From Poecilobothrus nobilitatus (Eukaryota; Arthropoda; Insecta; Diptera; Dolichopodidae), in contig OX352772.1 of the NCBI GenBank assembly GCA_947095535.1, forward strand, positions 313,110,018 to 313,174,017: 64,000 nt of DNA, in the 5' to 3' direction. The position numbers were made by a program, and so were the translations under genes. Under the pieces are notes generated by a model, which worked only from the letters and a program-made list of their open reading frames with translations, had not been told where the DNA came from and did not search any database. This document shows, piece after piece, positions 23,576 to 34,198 of the stretch (position 1 is the first letter of the stretch; each line of letters starts with the position of its first letter).

Positions 23576-25257
23576 TAATTTCAGACAATTTATATAAAAA
23601 ATTGTGTATAAGAAATTAAATTTTAAACTAAATCTAAACTAATAATACTAATTCTAAAAACTAAAAGTTTATAAATCACATTACAATTTTTTTTTTTTTT
23701 TACTTGAACAATAGCTAATTTCTAAAGTTTTTTAAATATTTCTTAAGTCTATGTTTAAATTCATGTAAGTTTTGGCTGCGTTTTAGTTGGATAGGTAGAG
23801 CGTTAAACATCTTTATTGCACTACATTTTAATCCTTGTAGATTCTTAGTTGTAGTTGCTTTAGGTACTACAAGATGTCCTCTATATCTAGTGTTGTAGTT
23901 GTGCACGTTATCTCTTGTTATAATTGTTAATGAAGATTTCATTTTCTTGTTTATTATTTTGTACACATATTTACATTTTTCGAAGTATATTAACTGGTTT
24001 ATGTCAAATTCATTTGTGGTTATATACAATTCCTTTGTACTCAATCTAGGGTTCAATTTGTATAATGTTTTTAACGATTTTTTCATAATCATACCCATTT
24101 GATTGACATGGAATTTTGTACTGTTACTCCAACTGCATATATTGTAACGAATTTTTGACAAGATGCATCCGTTGTAAATTAATTTGGCGGCTTTGATTGG
24201 AACACCACCTGCTCTTTTGATTGCCATTATGATCGGTATTATGCTTTTCTTTAATTGTTTAATATGTTTATCCCATTTAAGATTTTCATCTATAGTCATT
24301 CCGAGATATTTCATATGTTGAACTCGTTCTACCGTGACACCTCTTGCTTTTATTGTAATTTCATGATATTTTTTCCTAAGTGTTTTGAATACAATATAAT
24401 ATGTCTTTTTGGGATTCATACAGAGACCATTACCGTCCAGCCAATTACCGTATATTTCCATATCTTTATTTAGGTTATTTTCTAGTTGGATTAAAGTTTT
24501 AGCCTTACATATAAAATTTGTGTCATCTGCATAAATTGTATACTTTGATTCAAAGTTACACTTTGAGAGATTCGTTACATATAATAAATAAAGAAGTGGG
24601 CCCAATATCGATCCTTGTGGGACTCCAGTATTAATCACCAGTTCAGAGCTTACAGTATTTTCAATTCGCACACAATGAGTTCTATTTGACAAATAACTCC
24701 TAAATAACCTATTTGCTATACCTCTAATTCCCAAGTCTTCAAGAAAATCTAGTAGTTTGCCATGATTGACAACATCAAATGCTTTACTTAGATCAATAAA
24801 CATTGCCGCAACATAGTACCCTTCATCTAATGCGTCATGAATTTGGTCTATTGTAACCGACACAGCAGAATATGTACCACTTCCTTCTATAAATCCATAT
24901 TGATTCGAATCGAAGCCAATAGTTTGCTTAATAAATGATCTTATTCTTGTATCGATAACTCTTTCATATATTTTACTGATTGAATTTAATAACGATATGG
25001 GCTTATAATTTCCACAATCTGTTTTTTGTCCACCTTTGTGAATTGGCTTGTTTTGTTGGCTTGTCCACAATGACGGCTTGTTTTAAGCACTCTGGGTAAA
25101 TTCCATCCGCAAGGCATGAACTTATCATTTTACATAAAATATTCTTGATAATATGTATCAGCTCTTGTAGATCTTTTACAGTAATTTTATCAGCCCCTGG
25201 AGCTGAATTTCTATGAAGATTCATAACAATTGTAACAATTTCATGTTCTGTCACGGG
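23541..25257 (-). mobile_element. 5'-truncated CR1/Jockey-group LINE with nearly complete reverse transcriptase
   Basis: The minus-strand frame 25070-23715 (451 codons) holds most of a non-LTR reverse transcriptase. In order it shows NYKPISLLNSISKIYERVI (finger), MFIDLSKAFDVVNHGKLL (palm A, catalytic Asp), GVPQGSILGPLLYLLYVTNL (palm B), YADDT (catalytic pair), KYLGMTID (thumb side), and a C-terminal region with HNYNTR and FNALP...LK words, ending in a natural stop. A second frame (25254-25003) supplies the upstream NSAPGADKI segment. A 19-bp insertion near 25043-25065 (PIHKGG motif) puts the two out of phase. About 150 bp of 3' UTR follows, ending in a ~36-base T run (A on the element strand) at 23543-23578. 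Endonuclease and ORF1 are missing, so it is dead, but the long intact frame implies a fairly recent insertion. Plus-strand frames at 23899-24473 are shadows. Confidence 0.9.
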
Positions 25258-25588
25258 CGTTAAATATAATTTCTGTTAATGGATCTGGTATTATTGACAC
25301 AACATTTCTTTTTGCAGAGCTCTCTCACATGACTGTTGGCCAAAGGTATTTGTTCTTTCCTTTTAATAAAATTTTTTCAATATTTATTACAGAAGTGGAG
25401 TTCGTACCAGCCACAGCTGTATCTTACAGATTTTCTACATTTGGCACAATATATTACTTAAGTAAGTTATCTTTTTCAGCGTCATCTGTTTGACTAAAAT
25501 CAGAATTCATATTTCTAGAATCTTCTTCATCAGAACTTGCTTCAATTAGTTTTTATATTGTATTAATGTCTAAATGTTTTTGGGTCAT
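25258..25588 (-). pseudogene. piggyBac-like transposase remnant, N-terminal fragment
   Basis: On the minus strand an ATG at 25588 starts MTQKHLDINTI, a stop, then KLIEASSDEEDSRNMNSDF and further acidic residues, typical of the acidic N terminus of piggyBac transposases. Downstream, after frame changes, KGKNKYLWPT and RNVVSIIPDPL can be read, which fits the GK..Y.W.....RN+V...PGP region that follows in the family. The fragment then meets the 5' end of the LINE, and its continuation is found beyond the LINE at 23540. Multiple stops and shifts make it a pseudogene. Confidence 0.5.
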
Positions 25589-25589
25589 G

Positions 25590-25740
25590 ATTTTGGTAAA
25601 CTGTTAGAGTTAAAATAAACAAAAACGAAAAATAAACAATATTTCTAAGAGAAAAAAAATCAAAAAACTTACGTTATTATTATTGCGTTGTAAATATTAC
25701 GACTCAGTTAATAATACTAGAAAATATAATGCGTAAATTG
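25590..25740. other. Spacer between piggyBac remnant and second LINE
   Basis: About 150 bp without coding signal. By position it would be the piggyBac 5' region, but no recognisable terminal inverted repeat or TTAA site pair could be assigned. Confidence 0.35.
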
Positions 25741-25746
25741 TGTTAA

Positions 25747-26690
25747 TGGTACGACGCATGTTTTAACGACATTTGCAAAAAGGCCATCCAAAATAAAAAG
25801 GAACTTTTCATGCGGTATAAGGCTAATGATTCGGAATCATCGTGTAGGAGCTATAAAGTGGCCAGAAACAATTGCAAGAAAATTATCAATCAGCTAAAGT
25901 TTCTGCATAACCAAAGGCTGAAACAAAAAATCCTCTACCAGCCCGACTGCAATTGTTCCTTTTGTCCAACATTTGCAAAAAATGTTAAGCAGAACTTTTG
26001 GGCATCGCCATCCCCTCCGCTAATCGATAATAACGACTCTATAATTTCATATTTGGTTGGGAAAGCAAACTTATTTGCAAAACTTTTTGCGTCAAATTAC
26101 ACACTTCCTCCTACATCTCAACCTCCACCTAATATTTCTGAAGTTGATCATTCCTGTAGATTTGGAAGAATCTACTTCAGGAGCCGAGCTGTAGTGAAAG
26201 TTCTGAAGAATGTAAATGATAGAAAGTCTATTGGTGCCGATGGAATCCCTGCCATGGACTGAAAAAAATATTGCTTTCTCTACTTCGAATCCGCTGCGCA
26301 TTTTAACCTATTATTTTATAGATGGCTGCTCATGTTTCATCAATTCCGAAAAAAATGACAAAAGAGATCCCTCCAATAATTTCAATTTCAATTATTTCCA
26401 AGATTATGGAAACGATCATAAACCAAAAGCTTAAAAATTTTCTCGATGATAGGGGTATTTTGAATGATCGCCAATATGGTTTTAAATGCAACCAATCAAC
26501 TGGCAATCTTATGACATATATTTGTGGATAACCTAGCAGCATTCGCTATTCTGGCGAATGTACTGTTGTTGCTCTTGATATTTTGAAAGCTTTTGATCGA
26601 GTTTGGCATGGTGCTCTTTCGAGTAAATGTCAAACTATAGGATTGGAACCACTTTCTGTAAATGGTTTTACGTCCAACAAACTCCAAATA
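25747..26690 (+). pseudogene. Degenerate Jockey/CR1-type LINE reverse transcriptase fragment
   Basis: An open frame starts before the first ATG, at about 25747 (WYDACFNDICKKAIQNKKEL), and runs to a stop at 26260. It shows the region between endonuclease and reverse transcriptase, including a VKVLKNVNDRKSIGADGIPA motif. After the stop, other frames continue with PKK...PP (26340 on), ISKIMETIINQKLKNFL, LNDRQYGFKCNQSTGNL and ALDILKAFDRVWHGAL (palm A, to about 26620). The element then breaks off before the YADD motif. It is a 5'- and 3'-truncated dead copy, on the opposite strand to and in a different family from the LINE at 23541. Frames at 26092-26687 on the minus strand are shadows. Confidence 0.8.
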
Positions 26691-27215
26691 AATGCTGGCT
26701 TACACTTTTCGAGTATTAGTTTAATTTATATTCTATTTTCGGTAAATATGCAATTTTCTTTAAATTTATGGTTTTTGTGGTTTATTGATCCCCCCTTTGT
26801 ATGCGTTACTTCCGTTTACATTATGACTTTAATATTACTTATTATCATTAGATATTTTCTTTATGATGTCGATAATTTTAAGCAAATTCCTGCGTGGGCT
26901 ACTGTTCATCTTTTGATAACCAAAAAAAAATGTGTGTAGGTATTTCCTACGTGGCCAAAAGATACCTTTTTTGAAAAACGGACAATTTAGGATATTGTGG
27001 GATCTAGAATCCCATTTAATACAAACTATAACATCACTTTTTGGCGTTCAGTCTAAATTAAAAAAAAAAAAACAAATAAATTACGATTTATTTAATTATT
27101 ATAATGTAAAATAATAACATAATATAATATAATATCAATTTTATAATAAATTTAATAAGATTAATTAATTAATAAAAAAAAATTAAAAGAGACCGGAAAT
27201 TCGTTTTAGCATTCT
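26691..27215. other. Unassigned sequence in transposon cluster
   Basis: The first part is less AT-biased than typical flanks but shows no domain. An open frame at 26583-26939 carries the LINE palm motif at its start and then drifts into hydrophobic low-complexity sequence. Confidence 0.3.
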
Positions 27216-27219
27216 CTGC

Positions 27220-27370
27220 TTGCTCATAATTTCTTTTTTGTTATGCTTGTTAAAACATAGTTCAAAACTATACTAAATTTGCAATTACGTTATTGACACC
27301 TTAAAGAAGACGAAATAAATATGGAAACATATATACCTAATATATAATATTTTTACTCAGGACTAAATTT
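27220..27370 (-). repeat. Right copy of the dispersed repeat flanking the cluster
   Basis: This matches 23210-23400 in the same orientation (caccttaaagaagac core with aligned flanks). The pair brackets the piggyBac/LINE cluster. Confidence 0.55.
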
Positions 27371-27385
27371 TATCTCAATTTAGTT

Positions 27386-27449
27386 AAGCGCGTCCGTTTA
27401 CCCTTTTACCCGGTTTACCCGTTTACCCGTTCGTTTACCCATTCGTCCG
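27386..27449 (+). repeat. Short TTTACCC minisatellite
   Basis: TTTACCC occurs five times in 55 bp with irregular spacers (gtttaccc, ttttaccc, ggtttaccc, gtttaccc, gttcgtttaccc), framed by cgtccg words. It is the most C-rich stretch nearby. The unit does not match the canonical insect telomere repeat TTAGG. Confidence 0.85.
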
Positions 27450-28825
27450 CATTATAAATCAGAAAATAATTGAACTAAGATTCTGAAACTTTTACCATTT
27501 CATTTTCATGTAAATGTTAGTTTTGACTATTGAAATGGATCAAGTTCAACCAGCGTGCTCGAGTAGTTGCGCTATACAACTTCCTTTTTATAGAATAACT
27601 CAGTATTTAATTAAGTTATATATAAATTTTGTACAAGGAATTAAATTTCCTGTCAACAACATCTGTTAAATATGGTTTCATGCAACGGACTCAAATATCT
27701 GTCAGACAAATTTATTTTTTATATAAACAAAAATCAGTACCTATATATAAGTTGAATATTTAAAAGTTTTTCAAAAGAATTTAAGTTTTATGGTAGGTAA
27801 CCAATTTTGCAAAATTAGGTTAGATTTATCAAAAAGGTTCGAGTAGCTACGAAATTTATATCCTCATATAATTGATACATATCCAAAACTGACATAAATA
27901 TGTTTCAGTACTTAATTAAGTTAAATTTATTAAATTTTTTAAAATATGATTAAATTTTATCAAAACAGCATAATATTACATTATATTCGTGCGGATATCC
28001 TAGAGTTAACACAGCCAACTATATACATACTTTTCCTCACTTTTTAATAAATTTGTTAGTTTTTAAAATAAATTTCAGCTCAGATCATTGTATATTTTTT
28101 GTTTTAACAAACCGAATGTCATGATCATCTTATTGTATATGATACGGCGTTATATTAAGTGGTTCTGTTCCATTTCACAAATTCTAATAAAAGATTTAAG
28201 TAAAGAGCTTACAGCACTATCGCGCACAAAATTGATACTTGTTTTTGGATTGCATTGAATTTATGTCAGTATGTCAAAAAATAACAAAAACAAAAAAAAA
28301 AAATCATTCTATAAGTTTCATTTTATTTAAAAATTTATTTATTTTATTTCAATTTGCTCAAAAAAAAATTTTTTTTTTTTTTTTGCTAAATTTCATGAGC
28401 AAAATTTAAAATTGATGTTAAGTTTGTGATTTAAAGTAAAAACTATTCAATAGAGTGTATGTGTATGAATGTAAATATCTAGAAAGTAAAATTTATATGC
28501 CAAAATATTTTTATTTGTCAAATTAAAGTATTTTGTAAAAAAAAAAATATTCATGGTTAATTAATTCAAATAAATTGTAGATTTAAGTTAAGTTTTGATT
28601 TAAGAATTTTTCCTCTTCTGATATACTTTTCGATTAGTTATAAAAGAAATTTTATAAAGTTTTATATTGCATATTGACCCGAGTACGGAACATAAGTCTT
28701 TAAATTCTTGATTATAAAATATTAATTATATGTTATTATACAATTTGGTATTTGTAAAATATTAAATTTATAGAAGGCAGAATGAAAACTATAGGTATTG
28801 CTTTAAAAGGCGCAGGTTTTTGCAA
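27450..28825. other. AT-rich DNA, no gene seen
   Basis: No supported feature apart from homopolymer runs around 28290-28385. Confidence 0.4.
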
Positions 28826-28829
28826 AAGA

Positions 28830-29262
28830 CAATATTAACAGTTTAGAATACTGTGACTTTTTTCTTTCATACTCCTTTGGGGGGCATAGGGCCTCCATAA
28901 AGCATCTGTATCTAACTCTATTTAATGTTAGCATTTTTACTTCAGAAGAGTTTTTCCCTGCTTCCTCTACCTCCTTCATTACTGTCCACCTACACGTAAT
29001 TCTAGATCTTCCCACTTTTCTTTTTCCTTGAGAGTTCCAATCAAGGGTTCCAATCCTCTTTGGCTATCGAGGAATTTTTCTAAGTGCATGGCCAATCCAT
29101 TTATATTTCCTTTCCCTAGTGACCAAGTTTATAGAGTTTCTGATTCTCAAATATCTGTTGCGGAATATTTGTAATTTAGGTATTATATTTTTTGTGACCA
29201 GCCATGTTCCGCTGCCGTGTAGATTTAACACATGTTTCGAATATTGCTCATTTTGTGGCTCT
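28830..29262 (-). pseudogene. 5'-truncated LINE tail related to the copy at 6925
   Basis: Read on the minus strand the patch gives IFETCVKS, a frame change, then LHGSGTWLVTKN, RKYKWIGHALRKIPR, a stop, DWNSQGKRKVGR, and finally a frame (29015-28803) with VEEAG, LNRVRYRCFMEALCPPKE. The same order (FEACVKS, YGSETWLV, WNPQG) is seen at 6925-7530, so both are C-terminal ends of RTE/CR1-like LINEs. The ending ALCPPK is commonly seen in this LINE group. At least one frameshift and one stop make it dead. Confidence 0.8.
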
Positions 29263-29394
29263 ATTAATTGGTGCTGATCGTTAAAATCAATCGCTGAAAA
29301 ATTATGAAAAATTAAGGATTACTTTCTTCAATTTTAAGGCAACCTTACATAGAAAAAAAAGCGATTCACACATGTAAAATTATAGTATTGAAGC

Positions 29395-29800
29395 ATTAAT
29401 TATTTTTAAAAAAATTGTACAGGTGCCTTAAAATAGTGCCTTAGTTACAGGTATCTAAAAATAGCAAATTTTCAATTTTTTAGCTCTAATAGCTCATCAT
29501 ACAGGGGATGATACAAAATAATTTCCTGAGGTAACTTATGCTATTTCTGAAAGAAGTTTCTTCCCTACAAATTACAAGGTTCTATTTAATTTTAGATGTT
29601 AGGGAGACATGAAGCAGGGAAATATTTCAAAAATTTTTTGAAAAATATGCTGAAACCTAAAATTTCTAAGAATAATTAAATATAGCACAATATTTGTACG
29701 GTAAAATTGTACTTCCCCTATTTAGGAACTATAGGGGGTCAAAAATTGAAAATATGTACTTTTGACAAAATTTTAAATATCTTATAGCTTATACAGACAC
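29395..29800 (-). repeat. GTCCG-type dispersed repeat, fragment
   Basis: It contains ttacaggtatctaaaaatag, aaattttcaattttttag and acaggggatgatacaaaa, which match 59055-59135 (ttacaggtgtttaaaaatag, cggggggtgatacaaaa) in the same orientation and 12300-12420 in reverse. The GTCCG run itself is absent. Confidence 0.7.
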
Positions 29801-32800
29801 TGAGTTATACTAATAAAAAAAATTAATTGTATGACAGCCATCTGAACCTGCTGCTCTAGACCAGCAAAATTTAGCGGATGTCGTTAAACGGATGGTTTTA
29901 TATGTATATTTTTTTTTATGTTATTGTACGGACCAACGCTAAATCCATTTAAGATTTAATCCTCAGAAATAACATAATATACTTTACCATATCTATTTTG
30001 TCTCTTTTAAGATGGAACAAACGTAGTGGCAAATTTATTATACTCTTCAACTATGTTTATGTAAACATAATCTTATTATTATAAACATAAACAGAAACTT
30101 CTGGTTGTCGTAATGTGCAAAATGCATATTGTAATGTTTAATTGTTTGCCACTTGCAGTTATTACTTATTACATAATGTTTATGGGAAATGTATTGGGTT
30201 TTTTTTATTTAAATATAAGAAGGGCTTTTCGTAATAATGAGTATGTTTTAATGGTATTTGAGACCGATTAATATTTCTATATTCAATTATTTATCTTAGC
30301 CTAATTAATTACAATTTGTATGAGATCTTGTACTATATTGATGAGTTTAAAGTATGAATATGATTTTTTAACCATGGGATTTCCAGCACATCATCATTGA
30401 TTTGATTTGTATACTTTAATAAGAGGAATCATGAATATTCTAAGTCCATATTTTAAATTATTTTATTGTTTCACTATAATAGCTAAGATTCAAATTCAAA
30501 AATCTTTAGATTTATTACGGAATTTAGCTAAGCATAAGAGAAAATCCAAATAAAATAATTTTAAATTAAAATAATCACTAGTATTCGCCCGCCCCTCGAA
30601 ATTCGAGGTGTTTTAATGAGCAATTACAATACAATATATACAGTATAGTTTCTTTATGATTTTATTTAAAATGTAAAAATACAATTTTCAATAATTAAAG
30701 CCTTTATGAATTTAAAATTTCTTTGTAAATAATATTTTTTGTAAAAACACGATTATTATTATCTTTTAGAAGTTGCCCTTGATTTATTGAGTATTGGAAA
30801 CTCAATATATACCTATTATATATGTATATATTATAAGAAGCCTAAGATGATAAATCATTGAGTAAAAGGGTTTTAAATATCTATTTTATACAGATTAAAT
30901 ATTATTATGATATTATGATATGTAAGAATTTATTTCGTTTAAAATATAAAAAAAAAAAACAAAAAAAAAACAGAACTGAATCGAACTTGCAAAATCAAAA
31001 AGGAACTACTAATAACCCCACACTCTACCACTGTACTAAACACTAAACTAAAATTTTAATCTTTATAATCAGTTATATTGTGAAATTCCTACTCCTACCA
31101 TACAACCAATATTTTAAAATTTTTAATCCAAAAGAAAAATAAAACAAAAATTTAACGGAATCAAAGACCGTCTTTTTTAAAAATGTATAATATAGGTATA
31201 GATTATACATATTATATGATACATATGTATATACTTTACATGGGTTTTTTATAAAAATGGAAAATTATTAATGAAAATTAGAAAATTTTGGAAAAATATT
31301 AATTTTGTAAGATGGCTATACTGAATATTTATCATTTAAAAAGGAAAAAATGAAAGTTGGTTGGTAAATCATTGAGTAAAATGGTTTTAAATGTCTGTCA
31401 TTTACAGATTAAATATTATGATATCGTTTTCAATAGAAAAGTAGAGCAAAAATTATGGTACGAAGAAATAAACATAAAGTAATAAAATAAATATTTCTAA
31501 TTCAATATAAGTAAATATTAAATAAAGGAAATCTATATAAAATAAATAGGTACTTTGATTTTTTTTAAGATGCCATTATTGAAATTAAATTAAGCCTATT
31601 CATTTTATTTTCTAAAGTTTCAATAAAATTTTAAAAGGAAAAGTGTTCAAAGCTGAAATGTTCTCTTAAAAATTACACTTTTATCCAAGAAAATAAGTAG
31701 GTATTAAAATTTAATTTTGTCTTTCCTTTAATAATTAGTTCTTTTTGAAGCTCTGCGTAAAATTATAGCCGCAAACATTTAACCATTGAATATTGGTTTG
31801 AATTAGCGTTTACTTGACAACTACGAATGTTTTGAACATTCTATATACAGGTAAGGTTGGCAGGCACACTAATACTTTGAAATTTGTCCGTTAAACAATA
31901 TTTTTTACTACTGTTTAGAAGAAATGCTGAAAATATTAAGTTTACTAAAGAAGAGCAGATTTGTTTCAACAATTGGTTGTAATAACTATATAGAACGTAC
32001 AGCTATCGCAGGGTAATAATTTAATATTCTTTTTATCATTTCAACTGAAGCTAATAAAACTCTTAAATTTGAAGGTATGACTTAAAAATGAAGATATTGC
32101 ATTTTCCCGGGAATTGTGGATGGATTTGAACCTGAATTTTCTCAGTTTAAACCTTAGATATTTAACAATACACTACTACACTTTCAAACCCATAAGATTT
32201 TTTTAAGTTACCTCATAACTTCCACTAACTACATCCTTTGTAATAAAATTAAACTTGGTATTAAAAATATGAAATCAAAATAGATTAGACAGTGATCAGA
32301 GTGCCGAAATAGAGGATATTAGAGAGATTCTTTGAGAAATTTCCGAGAAATATGTTTACTAAATCATTTCTTATACAAATAATAAGTAGAAAATAAAAGC
32401 ATATAACATTCAAATATGAAATGTAAGAGTACATTTTTAATAAAAATTTTACAACTCATAAGTCATAAGCAATTATATACAATTATAACAAAGCAATTAT
32501 CTGATAAGGTTTGTAATATTGTTTTACATCTAACAATTGAAGGTGAAATTCTTGACATGGATTCTATCAACAAATTTCCTACTGATCTAACGTCGAGAAG
32601 ATGTCGAGGATATTCCAAATATCTCACAAGATTTTTTCTAACAAAAACCTGCTTTACTCATAAGCCTATCAGTTAATAATTAGTATAAAAAAGACTTAGA
32701 TCAGGTTAGATTTTGCTTAAAGATTTTTTTAGTATAAATTACATTTGTAATGATATTTTCTTCCAATCGAAAATATTTCTACACTATTATTATAGGTTAT

Positions 32801-33940
32801 GATAATTTTAGGTTCTTACCTTTGTAAAATATTAATTTTTATTTTTCTATTTTGATTTCGATTTTGTTGCGCTAATTAAATCCTAATTAATTAATTAATT
32901 GCTAAATTTACTTGAATATATTTACGAAAATAATTGATTTAATCATATCACAAATGAAAGCGAAATTTTTGATCTTCTTAACATTTAAAATGAAAATTTT
33001 TTAAAAAGGTGTTACATTTTACATACCTATTTTACATATTTTTTTTTTTTTTTTTGTTTATTAAATGATAATTATTAGTCAAAATGTAAAAGCATAAAAA
33101 ACAAAAAAAAAAAAAAACCATAAAAACTATTTTAAAAAAATTCATTTTATCAATTAAAAATTTTTTAACTAAAAAAATAAAATTAAAAAATCAACAAATC
33201 GACTGGATTTTAATCGAGATTGAAAAGAAAATTTTTTTTTTTTTCCAATTAGAAAATTAATTCACCTCATTGCAATGGTCCAATGAAAAATACGATGTTA
33301 CAATGCAATATAAACATAAAAAAAACATTCAAATGCACGCATTTGTTGATGTAAAAAAAAAAATCATCGTCAAAATTCCAATGTCTTCACTATATGCAGT
33401 TAAAATGGTGATCAAATTTATTTTAAAAAAAATTTGTTTTTGCAATCATTTATTAATTCGTATTATATGTTGGTTATTACCATGATAGATTAACTTTAAC
33501 TGTTATAAAATAAATCCATATATATATTTATATATTATATATGTACGAGTACAACAAGTATAGATTTTATCTGAAGATGTTTTAGTTTAGATTTATTTTA
33601 AAATAAGTTTTCAGTTCAAAGTAATTTATTTTAGTTTTAGTTTAAAAGAAAATTAATAGCGAAGAAAATTCCAAAAAAAAAAAAAAAATATGAAAAAATG
33701 CATGATTATCGCTTCGTTGAGTTCATGCCTATATGAATTTTAGTATCTATTTATTGGTTATTTTTTATTTTTTTTTGTTTTTTTTTTTTAGAAGAAAACA
33801 AAACTTTCTTTAGCAAAAGTGTTTTAATTTGGTACAATTTGTTTATTTTTCTTTTAATTTTTTTTTTTTTTTTTTTAGTTTTTTATTTTATATTTTTTAT
33901 TTATAAATGAAATCAATTAGAATTCACCTAATAATTAACT
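29801..33940. other. AT-rich DNA without a supported gene
   Basis: The only distinctive patch is a GC-richer word at 30576-30610 with a palindrome (separate entry). Frames at 30858-31046, 32416-32676 and 33270-33485 have no recognisable domain and lie in A/T-tract sequence. Confidence 0.4.
30594..30608. repeat. cctcgaaattcgagg palindrome next to a C-rich word
   Basis: Two 7-bp arms flank a single A. The palindrome is preceded by agtattcgcccgccc, a word resembling the ends of dispersed RTE-associated repeats in insects. It may be the edge of such an element; the rest could not be delimited. Confidence 0.6.
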
Positions 33941-33946
33941 AGTTGG

Positions 33947-33983
33947 TATATAAATTTCTAAATTGTAACTATTTCTATCAGTT
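33947..33983 (+). promoter_or_regulatory. Core promoter of the first Osiris gene: TATA box plus initiator
   Basis: A TATATAAA box at 33947-33954 is followed by an arthropod-type initiator TCAGTT at 33978-33983. If transcription starts at the A (33980), the TATA box begins at -33, close to the usual insect spacing, and the 5' UTR to the ATG at 34199 is about 219 bases if unspliced. Arrangement and spacing match a focused, regulated promoter. Confidence 0.6.
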
Positions 33984-34198
33984 GCAATTGAGCTGTTGAA
34001 TCAGCTCTAATCATTTTAATTCATTTTTTTTTGTTATAGTGTTTATATCCTTTTTTTTTTTTTGTTGTTGTGTTTTCATTTAATTAGAAAGAGAAGAAAA
34101 AAATAAAACTATAAAATATTAATCAAAAAATTAATTCACTTTTAAATTAAATCCAATTAATACCAAAAAAAAAAAAAACAAAAAGAACAAAAAGAAAA

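Noticed and set aside
27386..27449. Interstitial telomere repeat
   Set aside because: The TTTACCC unit does not match the insect TTAGG repeat and spacing is irregular.
32416..32676. 86-codon plus-strand frame
   Set aside because: No domain, no neighbouring exons and no recognised homologue; composition is not distinct enough from chance frames.
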